Origin: DATBLQ01 sp036555325
GTDB taxonomy: Bacteria; Pseudomonadota; Alphaproteobacteria; Rhizobiales; Aestuariivirgaceae
Length of the DNA stretch: 64,000 bases
Assembly: GCA_036555325.1 (NCBI GenBank)
Contig: DATBLQ010000085.1
Location: forward strand, 1 to 64,000
Reading direction: 5' to 3'
Under the pieces are notes generated by a model. It had not been told where the DNA came from, ran no database searches, and worked only from the letters and a program-made list of their open reading frames with translations. A program made the position numbers and the translations under genes. Shown here one piece after another: positions 1-10,165 of this stretch (its first letter is position 1; the number at the start of each line of letters is the position of its first letter).

Positions 1-22
1 TAGAATTTTCGCGAGGTGCTTC

Positions 23-487
23 ATGCGCAATTCGATCAACCGGCGGACACTCCTCGCCACAATCGCATCCGGCTATTTCCTTGGCACTGCTGGAGCATCC
101 TTGGCTGACCCAGAACTGCCCGACGTTGCCGCCTTCCGAAACCCGGGATGCAGCTGCTGCGAGAATTGGGCCAAGCTCATGAAGGATGCGGGGTTCAAAA
201 TCACGATGAGCGATGATCCGGACTTGGCAGGGAGACGCAAATCGCTTGGCGTTCCGGAATCGCTTGCCGGCTGCCATCTGGCTCAGGTTGGTCGATACCT
301 CATTGAGGGACATGTCCCGATAGATGACGTTCTGCGCGTGCTGGACGAGCAGCCTGACGCTATGGGCCTTGCCGTGCCGGGCATGCCTGTCGGGTCACCA
401 GGTATGGAAGTGGACGGTGAAACCGAGACCTATGCGGTGCTGCTATTCAAACCTGATGGTACGAGCAAGGTTTACAGCCAGCACTAG
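23..487 (+). CDS. DUF411 family exported metal-binding protein
   Basis: A 154-residue protein of the DUF411 family, whose members are small periplasmic proteins often linked to copper or other metal handling. The N-terminus has a twin-arginine-like start (NRRTLLA) and a hydrophobic stretch ending near ASLA-DP at about residue 29, so it is probably exported. The family's hallmark CSCC motif is at residues 43-46 in the context NPGCSCCENW, and the conserved GCHLA is at 83-87. Length is normal for the family. The start is preceded by a GAGGT ribosome site. No copper gene is visible next to it, but the left side of the window is cut off. The metal specificity is inferred from the family only. Confidence 0.85.
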   Translation: MRNSINRRTLLATIASGYFLGTAGASLADPELPDVAAFRNPGCSCCENWAKLMKDAGFKITMSDDPDLAGRRKSLGVPESLAGCHLAQVGRYLIEGHVPIDDVLRVLDEQPDAMGLAVPGMPVGSPGMEVDGETETYAVLLFKPDGTSKVYSQH

Positions 488-558
488 GTTACGGTCGCGC
501 ATGGGACCAACTAGGGCCGGGCATGGTTCGAGTTTCACCCAGCTGCCCCGACAATCCA

Positions 559-1896
559 TCATCCCGCATCAATCGCCCGATCGATCGCCCGGCTGAGCTT
601 GTCGACCATTTCATCAAGCTCCCCGTCGCTCACGATATAGGGCGGGGCGAGAAGCACATGATCGCCGGCGATTCCATCTGCCGTGCCCCCGCCGGGGTAG
701 CAGATCAGCCCTTCCTCGAGCGCCAGCGCTTTGATCTTGGCCCACAGCCGCCGCTCCGCCGGAAACGGCGTCTTGCTGCGCCGATCCGCGACAAGCTCGA
801 GCGCCACGAGAAGGCCGCGTCCGCGAATGTCGCCGATGTGAGGATGGTTCTGGAACCTCTCCCGCAGTCTTCTCTGAAGCTCATCGCCCTTTAGGCGTGC
901 ACGCTCCACGAGTCTCTCCTCCGCGATCACCTTCTGCACTTCCAGCGCTGCCGCGGCGGCAATTGAATGGCCGACATACGTGTGGCCATGCTGGACGGCG
1001 CCCGAGCCGCGCCTGATTTCCTCTGCGAGCGTCTCTTTGACCATGAGCGCGCCGATCGGCAGATAGCCCGCGCCGAGCCCCTTGGCGAGGGTGATCATGT
1101 CGGGAACGATACCCTCCGCTTCGAACGCGAATTGGCTGCCGCATCGCCCGATACCGCACATCACCTCATCCGCAATCATGAAGGCGCCGTTCAGACTGCA
1201 GGTTTCGCGGACGGACTTGAAATAGCCTCGAACCGGCGGAACCGCGCCGAGCGTGGCTCCGACAACCGTTTCCGCGATGAAGGAGATTCCCCGGCCCTGA
1301 TGTTCGCCCATCGCCTGCGCCAGGGAAAGGGCGGCGCGCGCTCCGTACTCTCCATCGCTCTCCGAAGTGTGCTTGTGGCGATAGGCAAAACATGGCTCGA
1401 CCAGCCGCACCGTTCCAACCAGGATGGGTTCGTAGAGCGTGCGCCGCCCCCTGTTGCCGGAGACCGACAGCGCGCCGAGCGTGTTGCCGTGATAGGAATA
1501 CCAGCGCGAGAAAAAACAGTCTCGCTTTAGTTCCCCCCGCTCGACCTGCAGCTGCCGCGAAAGCTTCAAGGCCGCCTCGGTGGCCTCCGATCCGCCCGAG
1601 ACGAAAAACACTCGCCATGGCCCCCCGGCTGCCGACTTCGACAGTGTCTCAGCCAGCTCTTCCGCTGCATCGCTGGTGAAAAATGACGTGTGTGCGAACT
1701 GGAGGCGCTCCATCTGCCGCTTGATTGCGTCGAGCATCCGCGGATGACTGTGACCGAGACAGGAAACCGCAATTCCGCTCGAAGCATCGAGATACTGCTT
1801 GCCCGCTGAATCGCGGATGTAGCACCCCGCAGCGCTGACGGCGGTGGGGTAGGCTGTTGAAAGCGAGCGGTGAAGAATTCGCGAGGTCTGGTGCAT
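559..1896 (-). CDS. Class III PLP-dependent aminotransferase
   Basis: A 445-residue class III aminotransferase. The cofactor-binding lysine lies in ITLAKGLGAGYLPIGA, preceded by the conserved aspartate in ADEVMCGIGR, and the phosphate-binding SGGSEATEAALKLSRQ is near the N-terminus. These enzymes move an amino group from an omega-amine or amino acid to a keto acid such as pyruvate or glyoxylate. The exact substrate cannot be read from the sequence. It is divergent from the glycerate kinase gene with about 60 bases between them, so the two may share a control region. The start is supported by GAGAAGG seven bases upstream. A second class III enzyme at 18986 belongs to a different subgroup. Confidence 0.85.
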   Translation of the reverse strand: MHQTSRILHRSLSTAYPTAVSAAGCYIRDSAGKQYLDASSGIAVSCLGHSHPRMLDAIKRQMERLQFAHTSFFTSDAAEELAETLSKSAAGGPWRVFFVSGGSEATEAALKLSRQLQVERGELKRDCFFSRWYSYHGNTLGALSVSGNRGRRTLYEPILVGTVRLVEPCFAYRHKHTSESDGEYGARAALSLAQAMGEHQGRGISFIAETVVGATLGAVPPVRGYFKSVRETCSLNGAFMIADEVMCGIGRCGSQFAFEAEGIVPDMITLAKGLGAGYLPIGALMVKETLAEEIRRGSGAVQHGHTYVGHSIAAAAALEVQKVIAEERLVERARLKGDELQRRLRERFQNHPHIGDIRGRGLLVALELVADRRSKTPFPAERRLWAKIKALALEEGLICYPGGGTADGIAGDHVLLAPPYIVSDGELDEMVDKLSRAIDRAIDAG

Positions 1897-1959
1897 AAAG
1901 CCTTCTCTTTTTCCTTGGGATCGTTATGACCTTCGGCACCGATTGGCAAGCGAGAGGCC

Positions 1960-3192
1960 ATGCGACCAGATCACCGGCTGTTTCTCCGATCCTTGCTTGA
2001 TGCGGCGATTGCCGCTGCCGATCCCGCCCATTGTGTGCCGCCTTTTCTGCCTTCACCGCCCGCAGGCCGAACCATCGTCATTGGCGCCGGCAAGGCGAGC
2101 GCCGCCATGGCAGCCGCTGTTGAACGGAATTGGAAGGCACAACTGACCGGGCTTGTCATCACGCGCTATGGCCATGCGGTTCCCTGCGAGCGCATCGAAG
2201 TTGTCGAGGCGTCCCATCCCGTCCCCGACGAGCGTGGCCGGCTTGCTGCAGGGCGCATCGCGGCAATGCTCAACGGTCTCACCGCTGAGGACCTTGTCCT
2301 GTGCCTTCTTTCAGGCGGTGGGTCCGCGCTCCTCGCCGCCCCCGCCGAAGGATTGACCCTCGAAGACGAGCAGGAGCTGAACCGTCAGCTCCTTGCATCC
2401 GCCGTTCCCATCGGTGAGATGAACTGCCTGCGCAAGCACGTTTCCATGTTGAAGGGCGGAAGGCTTGCCGCGCTTGCCCATCCCGCCCGCGTGATCGCCC
2501 TCATTATCTCCGATGTGCCGGGGGACGATCCCGCCGTCATCGCGTCTGGTCCAACCGTCGCCGATCCCACGACCAGCGAGCAGGCTCGCTTGATCGTCCA
2601 TAAATATGGCCTGCGCTTGCCGCCGCGCATCTTGCAGTTCCTGTCGAGTCCCGCAGCGGAAACGCCGAAGCCTGGCGATCCGCGTCTCTCCCGTGCCGAG
2701 GCGAGGATCATCGCCACCCCATCCCGCTCGCTCGCTGCGGCGTCCGATTTGGCCAAGCGGGCCGGCTACTCCGTTGTCGATCTTGGCGACCGCGTTGAGG
2801 GCGAGGCGCGCGATGTTGCGGCGCTCCACGCCGGGATGGCGGTTGCGCCCTCAACAGTTGTCATCTCCGGCGGCGAGACGACGGTGAAACTTACCGGTAG
2901 CGGCCGCGGCGGTCGCAATTGCGAATATCTTTTAGCGCTCGCCATCGCGCTTGAGCCACGGGGCGGAAGGTTTGCAATCGCCTGCGATACCGATGGAATC
3001 GACGGATCCGAAGACAATGCCGGAGCCATCATAACGCCGGATACTCTGTCCCGGGCCGGGGCTCAGGGCCTCGATGCCATGGCTCACCTTGCAGACAACG
3101 ATTCCTATGGCTTCTTTGCAAGGCTCGGCGATTTGGTGGTCACCGGGCCCACCCGCACCAACGTCAACGATTTCCGCGCCATTCTGATGTGA
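1960..3192 (+). CDS. Glycerate 2-kinase (DUF4147/MOFRL family)
   Basis: A 410-residue protein with the two-part glycerate kinase fold of the GckA/TtuD type. The N-terminal DUF4147 domain carries LLSGGGSALLAAP and DVPGDDPAVIASGPT. The C-terminal MOFRL domain carries GSGRGGRNCEYLLA, DTDGIDGSEDNAGA and the usual end TGPTRTNVNDFRAILM. The family phosphorylates glycerate to 2-phosphoglycerate, feeding glyoxylate- or hydroxypyruvate-derived carbon into central metabolism. This fits the glcDEF and malate synthase genes nearby. The last 88 bases overlap, tail to tail, the end of the methyltransferase gene on the other strand. Because the MOFRL end is canonical, the overlap was probably created by the other gene. 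Confidence 0.88.
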   Translation: MRPDHRLFLRSLLDAAIAAADPAHCVPPFLPSPPAGRTIVIGAGKASAAMAAAVERNWKAQLTGLVITRYGHAVPCERIEVVEASHPVPDERGRLAAGRIAAMLNGLTAEDLVLCLLSGGGSALLAAPAEGLTLEDEQELNRQLLASAVPIGEMNCLRKHVSMLKGGRLAALAHPARVIALIISDVPGDDPAVIASGPTVADPTTSEQARLIVHKYGLRLPPRILQFLSSPAAETPKPGDPRLSRAEARIIATPSRSLAAASDLAKRAGYSVVDLGDRVEGEARDVAALHAGMAVAPSTVVISGGETTVKLTGSGRGGRNCEYLLALAIALEPRGGRFAIACDTDGIDGSEDNAGAIITPDTLSRAGAQGLDAMAHLADNDSYGFFARLGDLVVTGPTRTNVNDFRAILM

Positions 3193-3851
3193 CGCAGCAA
3201 TTGCTCTGCCGCCGCCGGCTCGGCTGCGGAATTGTGTGCGTAGGTCTTCCACGTCGGCTTGTAGTCGTCGCGCGCCTGGTTTCCCCAATAGGTCCAGTTT
3301 TTGCGCGTCCCGCGCGCAAATAGTTCGAGGTAAGGGCCTTTTGAGCAGGCTTCGATGATCGCATATTGCTCATCGGGTTTGCGCGAATGCTCCCGCTTGC
3401 GCGTCTCGATCATGTTCGCCTGCCGGCGTCCCGGCGCAAGGGTGCGTGCCCCCTTGCCGCGCACACCAAACAGCAGAAGCTCCGTCACGTTGCGGAAATA
3501 AAACCCGACGCCGCGGCCGTCCGAACCGCCGTCTTTGCGGATCTTGTGCCACACGATATTGCTCTTGTAGTCGAAACCCCACGCCGCCAATACGCGCAAG
3601 CCCTCGGGCAGCAAGGCATTCGGCACCCACAAATAAAGATGTGCGGGCTCCACGACGAGATCGCCAACGGGCAGGGCGCAGATATCCTCTGTCGTCATCG
3701 TCTCGTAGCGCGAAAGACGGCGATGTTCGGGCGCCATCTTGCCGGTGCGGTTGACGAAGCGCCACGGGGGATCCGCAAGCACCGTATGAAACCTTCGCCC
3801 GCGCGTGAAAGCTGCCAGCTCGGTGAGCGTGCTATGCCGCTGGTACGTCAT
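3105..3851 (-). CDS. Orphan MT-A70 family adenine methyltransferase
   Basis: A 248-residue member of the MT-A70 family of S-adenosylmethionine-dependent N6-adenine methyltransferases. The catalytic motif DPPW is at residues 27-30. Downstream are YLWVPNALLPEGLRVL and the fold-typical FYFRNVTELLLFGVRG, then LELFARGTRKNWTYWGN. No restriction endonuclease or other modification gene is adjacent, so it looks like a solitary methyltransferase, a type often of phage origin in this group. The recognisable domain ends near WKTYAHNS. The last 40 or so residues read into the antisense strand of the glycerate kinase gene and look like an extension after loss of a stop codon. It lies 55 bases downstream of malate synthase and could be the last gene of that transcript. 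Target DNA or RNA is unknown. Confidence 0.8.
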   Translation of the reverse strand: MTYQRHSTLTELAAFTRGRRFHTVLADPPWRFVNRTGKMAPEHRRLSRYETMTTEDICALPVGDLVVEPAHLYLWVPNALLPEGLRVLAAWGFDYKSNIVWHKIRKDGGSDGRGVGFYFRNVTELLLFGVRGKGARTLAPGRRQANMIETRKREHSRKPDEQYAIIEACSKGPYLELFARGTRKNWTYWGNQARDDYKPTWKTYAHNSAAEPAAAEQLLRHIRMARKSLTLVRVGPVTTKSPSLAKKP

Positions 3852-3906
3852 CTAAGTTGGCCTCTTAACGCCCCGATCTTTCAAGGAAGACAAAGCCTGT
3901 CCATCC

Positions 3907-5514
<1,608 letters not shown>

Positions 5515-5609
5515 GTCTTAGCGACCTGTTTTGCTCCGCTCTATGGCCACCATAGTCTAAGCCCAGGGCAGGCAGAGAACTATCCGCCAGCGTGGTTTCT
5601 TGCCCTTTC

Positions 5610-6905
5610 TTAACGCGGGGCAAACGGGATAGGTCCCCCCGCCGCCCAGTCGAGCAGCTCCACCGTGTGGACAATCGGTATCCGTGTTGCGCTCCTGATT
5701 TGCGTGATGCAGCCGATGTTGCCGGTGGCGATGACATCGGCTTTCGTTGTCTCGATATTTTTGACTTTCCGCTCTTTAAGCCTTTCGGCGATTTGCGGCT
5801 GCAGGAGATTATAGGTTCCGGCCGAACCGCAGCATATGTGCCCCTCCGGAATGTCGACCACGTCAAAACCCGATGCACGCAGCAAGGCCTTCGGCTGTTC
5901 GATGAGTTTCTGTCCATGCTGCATCGAGCAGGCCGAGTGATAAGCCACCCTGGTCGGGATGGGTGCCGCGGCCTTGAAGTCGAGAGCGTGAAGAAACTCG
6001 CTCACGTCCAGGGCCAGCGCCGCCACCCGCTTGGCCTTGACAAGGTATTCCGCATCCTCGGCAAACATGTGGGCATAATCCTTGATCACTGTTCCGCAAC
6101 CCGATGTGTTGATGATGATCGCATCTACATCTCCGGTCTCATCCTCCCTGATCCAGGAATCGATCAGCTTTCGCGCCCACGCCCTGGAATTTCTTTCTTG
6201 TCCGAGATGATGGGTCAAGGCACCACAGCACCCGGCATCGGCAGGGATTACGACTTCGATGCCGAGCCGCGTCAAAAGGCGCACCGTCGCGGCGTTGATG
6301 GCGGGATCGAGCACGCTTTGCGCGCAGCCGGCGAGCAACACCACCCGCGCCCGCCGCTTCCCGTGTGGCAGCGCTACTCCGGGCTCGGTCAACGGGTCGC
6401 GTGCCGGCAATGTTGGTGGAGCGAGATCGAGCATCGCCTTCAGTCGGGGTGCCTGCGCGAACGCGCCGCTCAACGGCTTGATCAAGCGCGCGAGCGAAAG
6501 GGCGGCTCGAAACAGTCTGGGCTGCGGTAACACGACAGCAAGCAGCTTTCGCATCAAGCGATCCGCAAACGGCCGTCGGTATGTATTTTCGATGTGAATC
6601 CGCGCCTGGTCCACGAGATGCATGTAGTGCACTCCCGAAGGGCAGGTCGTCATGCAGGCGAGGCAGGAAAGGCAGCGGTCGATATGTTTTGCGACTTGCG
6701 CCGTACCAGGCTTGCCGTTTTCCAGCATGTCCTTGATGAGGTAGATGCGACCCCTAGGCGAGTCGAGTTCATCGCCCAGGAGCAGGTAAGTGGGGCAGGT
6801 CGCAAGGCAGAAACCGCAGTGCACGCAGGCGCGCAATATGCTGTTGGCTTCGGCAAGCCTGGGACTCTTTAGCTGCTCGGCGGTGAAGTTGGTCTGCACC
6901 GTCAC
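5610..6905 (-). CDS. glcF: Glycolate oxidase iron-sulfur subunit GlcF
   Basis: A 431-residue iron-sulfur subunit of glycolate oxidase. The N-terminal ferredoxin-like half has two 4Fe-4S ligand sets, CVHCGFCLATCP at about 27-38 and CLSCLACMTTCP at about 78-89. The C-terminal half has the two cysteine-rich (CCG) domains, seen as AGCCGALTHH and HICCGSAGTYN. It carries electrons from the flavin subunits GlcD and GlcE to the respiratory chain during oxidation of glycolate to glyoxylate. The start overlaps the end of glcE by four bases (ATGA), indicating translational coupling. Confidence 0.93.
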   Translation of the reverse strand: MTVQTNFTAEQLKSPRLAEANSILRACVHCGFCLATCPTYLLLGDELDSPRGRIYLIKDMLENGKPGTAQVAKHIDRCLSCLACMTTCPSGVHYMHLVDQARIHIENTYRRPFADRLMRKLLAVVLPQPRLFRAALSLARLIKPLSGAFAQAPRLKAMLDLAPPTLPARDPLTEPGVALPHGKRRARVVLLAGCAQSVLDPAINAATVRLLTRLGIEVVIPADAGCCGALTHHLGQERNSRAWARKLIDSWIREDETGDVDAIIINTSGCGTVIKDYAHMFAEDAEYLVKAKRVAALALDVSEFLHALDFKAAAPIPTRVAYHSACSMQHGQKLIEQPKALLRASGFDVVDIPEGHICCGSAGTYNLLQPQIAERLKERKVKNIETTKADVIATGNIGCITQIRSATRIPIVHTVELLDWAAGGPIPFAPR

Positions 6906-8095
6906 ATCCCTTCATACATGCGCGATCGGCTGAGCACTCGAGCGGGATCGAATGAAAGTTTTACCCGCCGTGTCAGCTCGGCGAGCGCCTGGGGCTGCGG
7001 TTCGAAGACCGCCACTGAACGCCGTACATTTGCCGGAGCGCGAATGAGGGTCGCATGTCCGCCGCTTGGGGCCAGGGCACTTCGGATCACATCAGCCCGC
7101 GCCTCCGGATGTGGTGCCACCGCCAGCCAGATCAGGCCGCCGCCCCAATCGCAATAGTAATTGACATCGATTGCCTTTGCGATGTCGGCCATGACCTGAA
7201 AGCTGCGCGTTGGCGGAACGGAAAGCCGCCAGACATAGTCCTCCCGCAAGTCAGCAAGCGGTGCTGCATCGCGAATTCCACTCCAGAAGTGCTTCGATCT
7301 CTGCTCGTCGAGTTGCGAAATCTCTCCATGGGTGGAAAGTAGCCCTCTCAGCATTTCCGCTCGCGCCTTCACCGAAGCTGCGATGCCTTCGAGCCTCAGT
7401 ACCGTCTGGCTGACGGGCGCGCCTGTCTCCGCCGAGGGCCGGGGCACATAGGTAGCCCCCGAAACCTCTGCCGAAGACTTCAGTGCCTCGCTCATCGCCC
7501 GCACCGCCAACTCATGGCTCAGCCCCGCAATCCCGACCGAAACCTCTGTCTCCGGCGCCGGAAGCACCTTGAGCGTCACTTGAGTCATCACCGCAAGCGT
7601 ACCCCACGAGCCGCACATGAGCTTCGACAGATCGTAGCCGGTAACGTTCTTGACCACCCGTCCGCCGGCCCTGAAGCTTTCCCCGCGTCCGTTGACGCCT
7701 GAGAACCCCAAAATGAAATCGCGCGCAGCACCTGCTTTGATACGTCGAGGTCCCGACAGGTTCGAGGCGAACACGCCGGCGATGCTCCCCCTCCCGGTTC
7801 CCAACAGCTGAGAGAAATCCGGCGGCTCGAAGGCGAGCATCTGGCCCCGTGCCGCAAGCGCCTCCGAAATTTCCGCCACGGGAGTCGCCGCCCTTGCGCT
7901 GAGCACGAGTTCCTCCGGCTCATAGCTCTCAACTCCTGCAATATAGGCGAGATCGAGTACATCGGTTGCCTCGCTCGGTCTGCCTATGGCGCGCTTGCTT
8001 CCCATGCCCACCACCTCGAGGCTCTCATTCCGCGCGGCGGTATCCTGTATGGTGGCTTCGATGTCCGCCGTGCTGCGAGGCTTGAGCGTAGCCAT
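6902..8095 (-). CDS. glcE: Glycolate oxidase FAD-binding subunit GlcE
   Basis: A 397-residue FAD-linked protein, the second flavin subunit of glycolate oxidase. The N-terminal FAD_binding_4 domain shows VVGMGSKRAIGRPS, then GTGRGSIAGVFASN and the typical GGRVVKNVTGYDLSKLMCGS. The C-terminal part is shorter than in GlcD and lacks the GEHGVG end, as expected for GlcE. It sits between glcD (six bases upstream) and glcF (overlapping), so the three subunits form one operon. Confidence 0.92.
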   Translation of the reverse strand: MATLKPRSTADIEATIQDTAARNESLEVVGMGSKRAIGRPSEATDVLDLAYIAGVESYEPEELVLSARAATPVAEISEALAARGQMLAFEPPDFSQLLGTGRGSIAGVFASNLSGPRRIKAGAARDFILGFSGVNGRGESFRAGGRVVKNVTGYDLSKLMCGSWGTLAVMTQVTLKVLPAPETEVSVGIAGLSHELAVRAMSEALKSSAEVSGATYVPRPSAETGAPVSQTVLRLEGIAASVKARAEMLRGLLSTHGEISQLDEQRSKHFWSGIRDAAPLADLREDYVWRLSVPPTRSFQVMADIAKAIDVNYYCDWGGGLIWLAVAPHPEARADVIRSALAPSGGHATLIRAPANVRRSVAVFEPQPQALAELTRRVKLSFDPARVLSRSRMYEGM

Positions 8096-8101
8096 CGACT
8101 G

Positions 8102-9595
8102 CTAGAACCGCGGAATTTTGGGAAAGGCCACTTCCCCCCTATGGACGTGCATGCGGCCAAGTTCGGCGCAGCGATGGAGCGTTGGAAAGACTTTCCCCGG
8201 ATTGAGCAGCCCACCAACGTCGAAAGCGCATTTGACCCGTTGTTGCTGGACGAGATCGATCGGCGAAAACATTTCCGGCATCAGGTCGCGCTTTTCCACT
8301 CCAACCCCATGTTCTCCTGTAAGCACGCCGCCGTGCTTGACGCACAGTCTCAGGATATCGGCTCCGAAACGCTCGGCGCGGTCGAGTTCCTCGGCCTTGT
8401 TTGCATCGTAGAGAATGAGCGGGTGCAGATTCCCATCGCCCGCGTGAAACACATTGGCCACTCGCAAACCATATTGAAGTGACAGCTGCTCGAGCCCATT
8501 CAGCACCTGCGGCAGTTCACGCCGCGGAATGGTGCCGTCCATGCAAAGATAGTCGGGCGAAATGCGCCCCGCCGCCGGGAACGCCGCCTTTCGTCCCGCC
8601 CAGAACAAGAGCCTCTCGTTTTCATTGGTCGAAACCCGTATCGAGTTGGCCTCATTCTTTTTGGCGATTGCATGAACACGCTCGATCAGCTGATCGACTT
8701 CAACCGCAGGCCCATCGAGTTCGACGATCAACAGCGCCTGTGCATCGAGCGGATAGCCTGCGCCGACGAACTCCTCCACCGCCTGGATCGCCGGACGGTC
8801 CATCATTTCCATTCCGCCTGGAATGATGCCGGCGGAGATCACGTCCGCCACGCACTGCCCCGCCGCCTCGTTCGATTGAAAGCCGATGAGCATGGCGCGC
8901 GCGCCGTCCGGCTTCGTCAGAATGCGTACCGTGACTTCGGTAATGACCCCGAGCAGGCCTTCCGAGCCTGTCATCAGCCCCATGAGATCATAGCCTTCGC
9001 TATCGAGATGCTTGCCGCCAAGCCTGACGATCTCGCCCGAGATCAGAACCATCTCGAGACCGAGGAGGTTGTTGGTGGTCAACCCATATTTGAGGCAATG
9101 CACCCCCCCTGCGTTTTCTGCCACATTGCCTCCGATTGAACAGGCAATCTGCGAGGACGGGTCGGGGGCATAGTAGAAGCCTTTCCCCTCTACAGCGCGG
9201 GTGATTGCCAGATTTGTCACCCCGGGCTGCGCGGTGACTGTGCGATTATCGAAGTCGATATCGAGGATGCGGTTAAATTTTCCCATGGCCAGCAACACCC
9301 CGTCGGCGAGTGGTAACGCACCCCCCGAAAGCGATGTTCCTGAACCGCGCGGCACAACTTTGATCTGCCGCTCTGAGCAATAACTGAGAACGGCCGCCAC
9401 CTGTTCAACGGTTTCGGGCAAGACCACGACCATCGGCATTTGCCGGTAGGCTGTCAGCCCGTCGGTTTCGTAGGCGCGCATCTGGTCGGCCGTATCGATG
9501 ACGCCCTCACCCGGCACCATCGATTTCAGCGCCCGCACGATGTCCGCCCGCTGAGCAAGAATTTCCCGCCGGGGCTCTGGCATTCTAAGTGTCAT
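8102..9595 (-). CDS. glcD: Glycolate oxidase catalytic subunit GlcD
   Basis: A 497-residue FAD-dependent subunit that oxidises glycolate to glyoxylate. The FAD_binding_4 domain has VVPRGSGTSLSGGALPL near 85-100 and ACSIGGNVAENAGGVHCLKY near 145-165. The C-terminal oxidase domain ends with the conserved FHAGDGNLHPLI and LTGEHGVGVEKRDLM. It is the first gene of glcD-glcE-glcF. The start region lies inside a 16-base tandem duplication (9585-9616) that also creates an upstream ATG with an eight-codon reading frame. An alternative start four codons downstream (MPEPRREIL) would avoid the duplicated part. Neither start has a strong ribosome site. Confidence 0.93.
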   Translation of the reverse strand: MTLRMPEPRREILAQRADIVRALKSMVPGEGVIDTADQMRAYETDGLTAYRQMPMVVVLPETVEQVAAVLSYCSERQIKVVPRGSGTSLSGGALPLADGVLLAMGKFNRILDIDFDNRTVTAQPGVTNLAITRAVEGKGFYYAPDPSSQIACSIGGNVAENAGGVHCLKYGLTTNNLLGLEMVLISGEIVRLGGKHLDSEGYDLMGLMTGSEGLLGVITEVTVRILTKPDGARAMLIGFQSNEAAGQCVADVISAGIIPGGMEMMDRPAIQAVEEFVGAGYPLDAQALLIVELDGPAVEVDQLIERVHAIAKKNEANSIRVSTNENERLLFWAGRKAAFPAAGRISPDYLCMDGTIPRRELPQVLNGLEQLSLQYGLRVANVFHAGDGNLHPLILYDANKAEELDRAERFGADILRLCVKHGGVLTGEHGVGVEKRDLMPEMFSPIDLVQQQRVKCAFDVGGLLNPGKVFPTLHRCAELGRMHVHRGEVAFPKIPRF

Positions 9596-9616
9596 AGGCG
9601 CTAAGTGTCATAGGAG
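9585..9616. repeat. 16-base tandem duplication over the glcD start
   Basis: Two copies of CTAAGTGTCATAGGMG (M = C in the first, A in the second) stand directly next to each other at 9585-9600 and 9601-9616. On the minus strand each copy contains an ATG. The inner one is the glcD start used here. The outer one opens a frame of eight codons that stops at TAG overlapping the glcD start region. Confidence 0.85.
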
Positions 9617-9682
9617 ATAATTGGGAACATTTGTCGATATACAGCCTTAACGCAGGATCGATGCAAGAAGCTTCCTAATCCA

Positions 9683-10069
9683 ATGCATTCTAGCCGTGTT
9701 TGCCGAGCCCTGGTTCTCTTATATTTGATTGCCTTTGCCCATCCGGCATTGGCTCAAGAGGGCGACCGGGCCTTGGGCGAAACTGTTTTCAGGAAATGTC
9801 TCGCCTGCCACCGCATCGACACGCCCGACAATTTAACAGGTCCCAATCTCCAGCACATCATCGGCCGCCCGGCAGGCGCCGTTAAGGAATATAAATATTC
9901 CCCCGCCATGCAGGCCAAGGCTGCCGAGGGCTGGATCTGGACCGAAGACAACCTCAAGGCCTACCTCGCCGAGCCCCAGCACGTGGTTCCAGGCACAAAA
10001 ATGGCCTTTCCGGGCCTGAAGAAGCCTGAAGAGCTCTCCAATCTCATCGCCTTCCTCAAGACCAAATAG
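9683..10069 (+). CDS. Small class I cytochrome c
   Basis: A 128-residue secreted cytochrome c of the mitochondrial/c-550 type. A signal peptide covers about residues 1-24, with cleavage after ALA. The heme-binding motif CLACH is at 39-43, GPNLQHIIGRPAG follows, and the likely axial methionine is M107 in VPGTKMAFPG. It would carry electrons in the periplasm, for example between a bc1 complex and the aa3 oxidase encoded further along. It is divergent from glcD with about 90 bases between them. A functional link to glycolate oxidation is possible but not shown. Confidence 0.88.
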   Translation: MHSSRVCRALVLLYLIAFAHPALAQEGDRALGETVFRKCLACHRIDTPDNLTGPNLQHIIGRPAGAVKEYKYSPAMQAKAAEGWIWTEDNLKAYLAEPQHVVPGTKMAFPGLKKPEELSNLIAFLKTK

Positions 10070-10165
10070 ACCTTCCGGCAACGATGTCCGCCATTCCAAC
10101 CGGGAATTGATCCCACTCTAACCTTTGAGTAGAACCTCGCCCAGACCTGTCTGACCAGTGGATCG

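Noticed and set aside
3105..3851. MT-A70 gene as part of a restriction-modification or phage defence system
   Set aside because: No endonuclease, helicase, integrase or phage gene is nearby; the neighbours are metabolic genes.
5592..6530. Plus-strand open frame of 312 codons opposite glcF
   Set aside because: Shadow of glcF, whose cysteine motifs are intact on the other strand.
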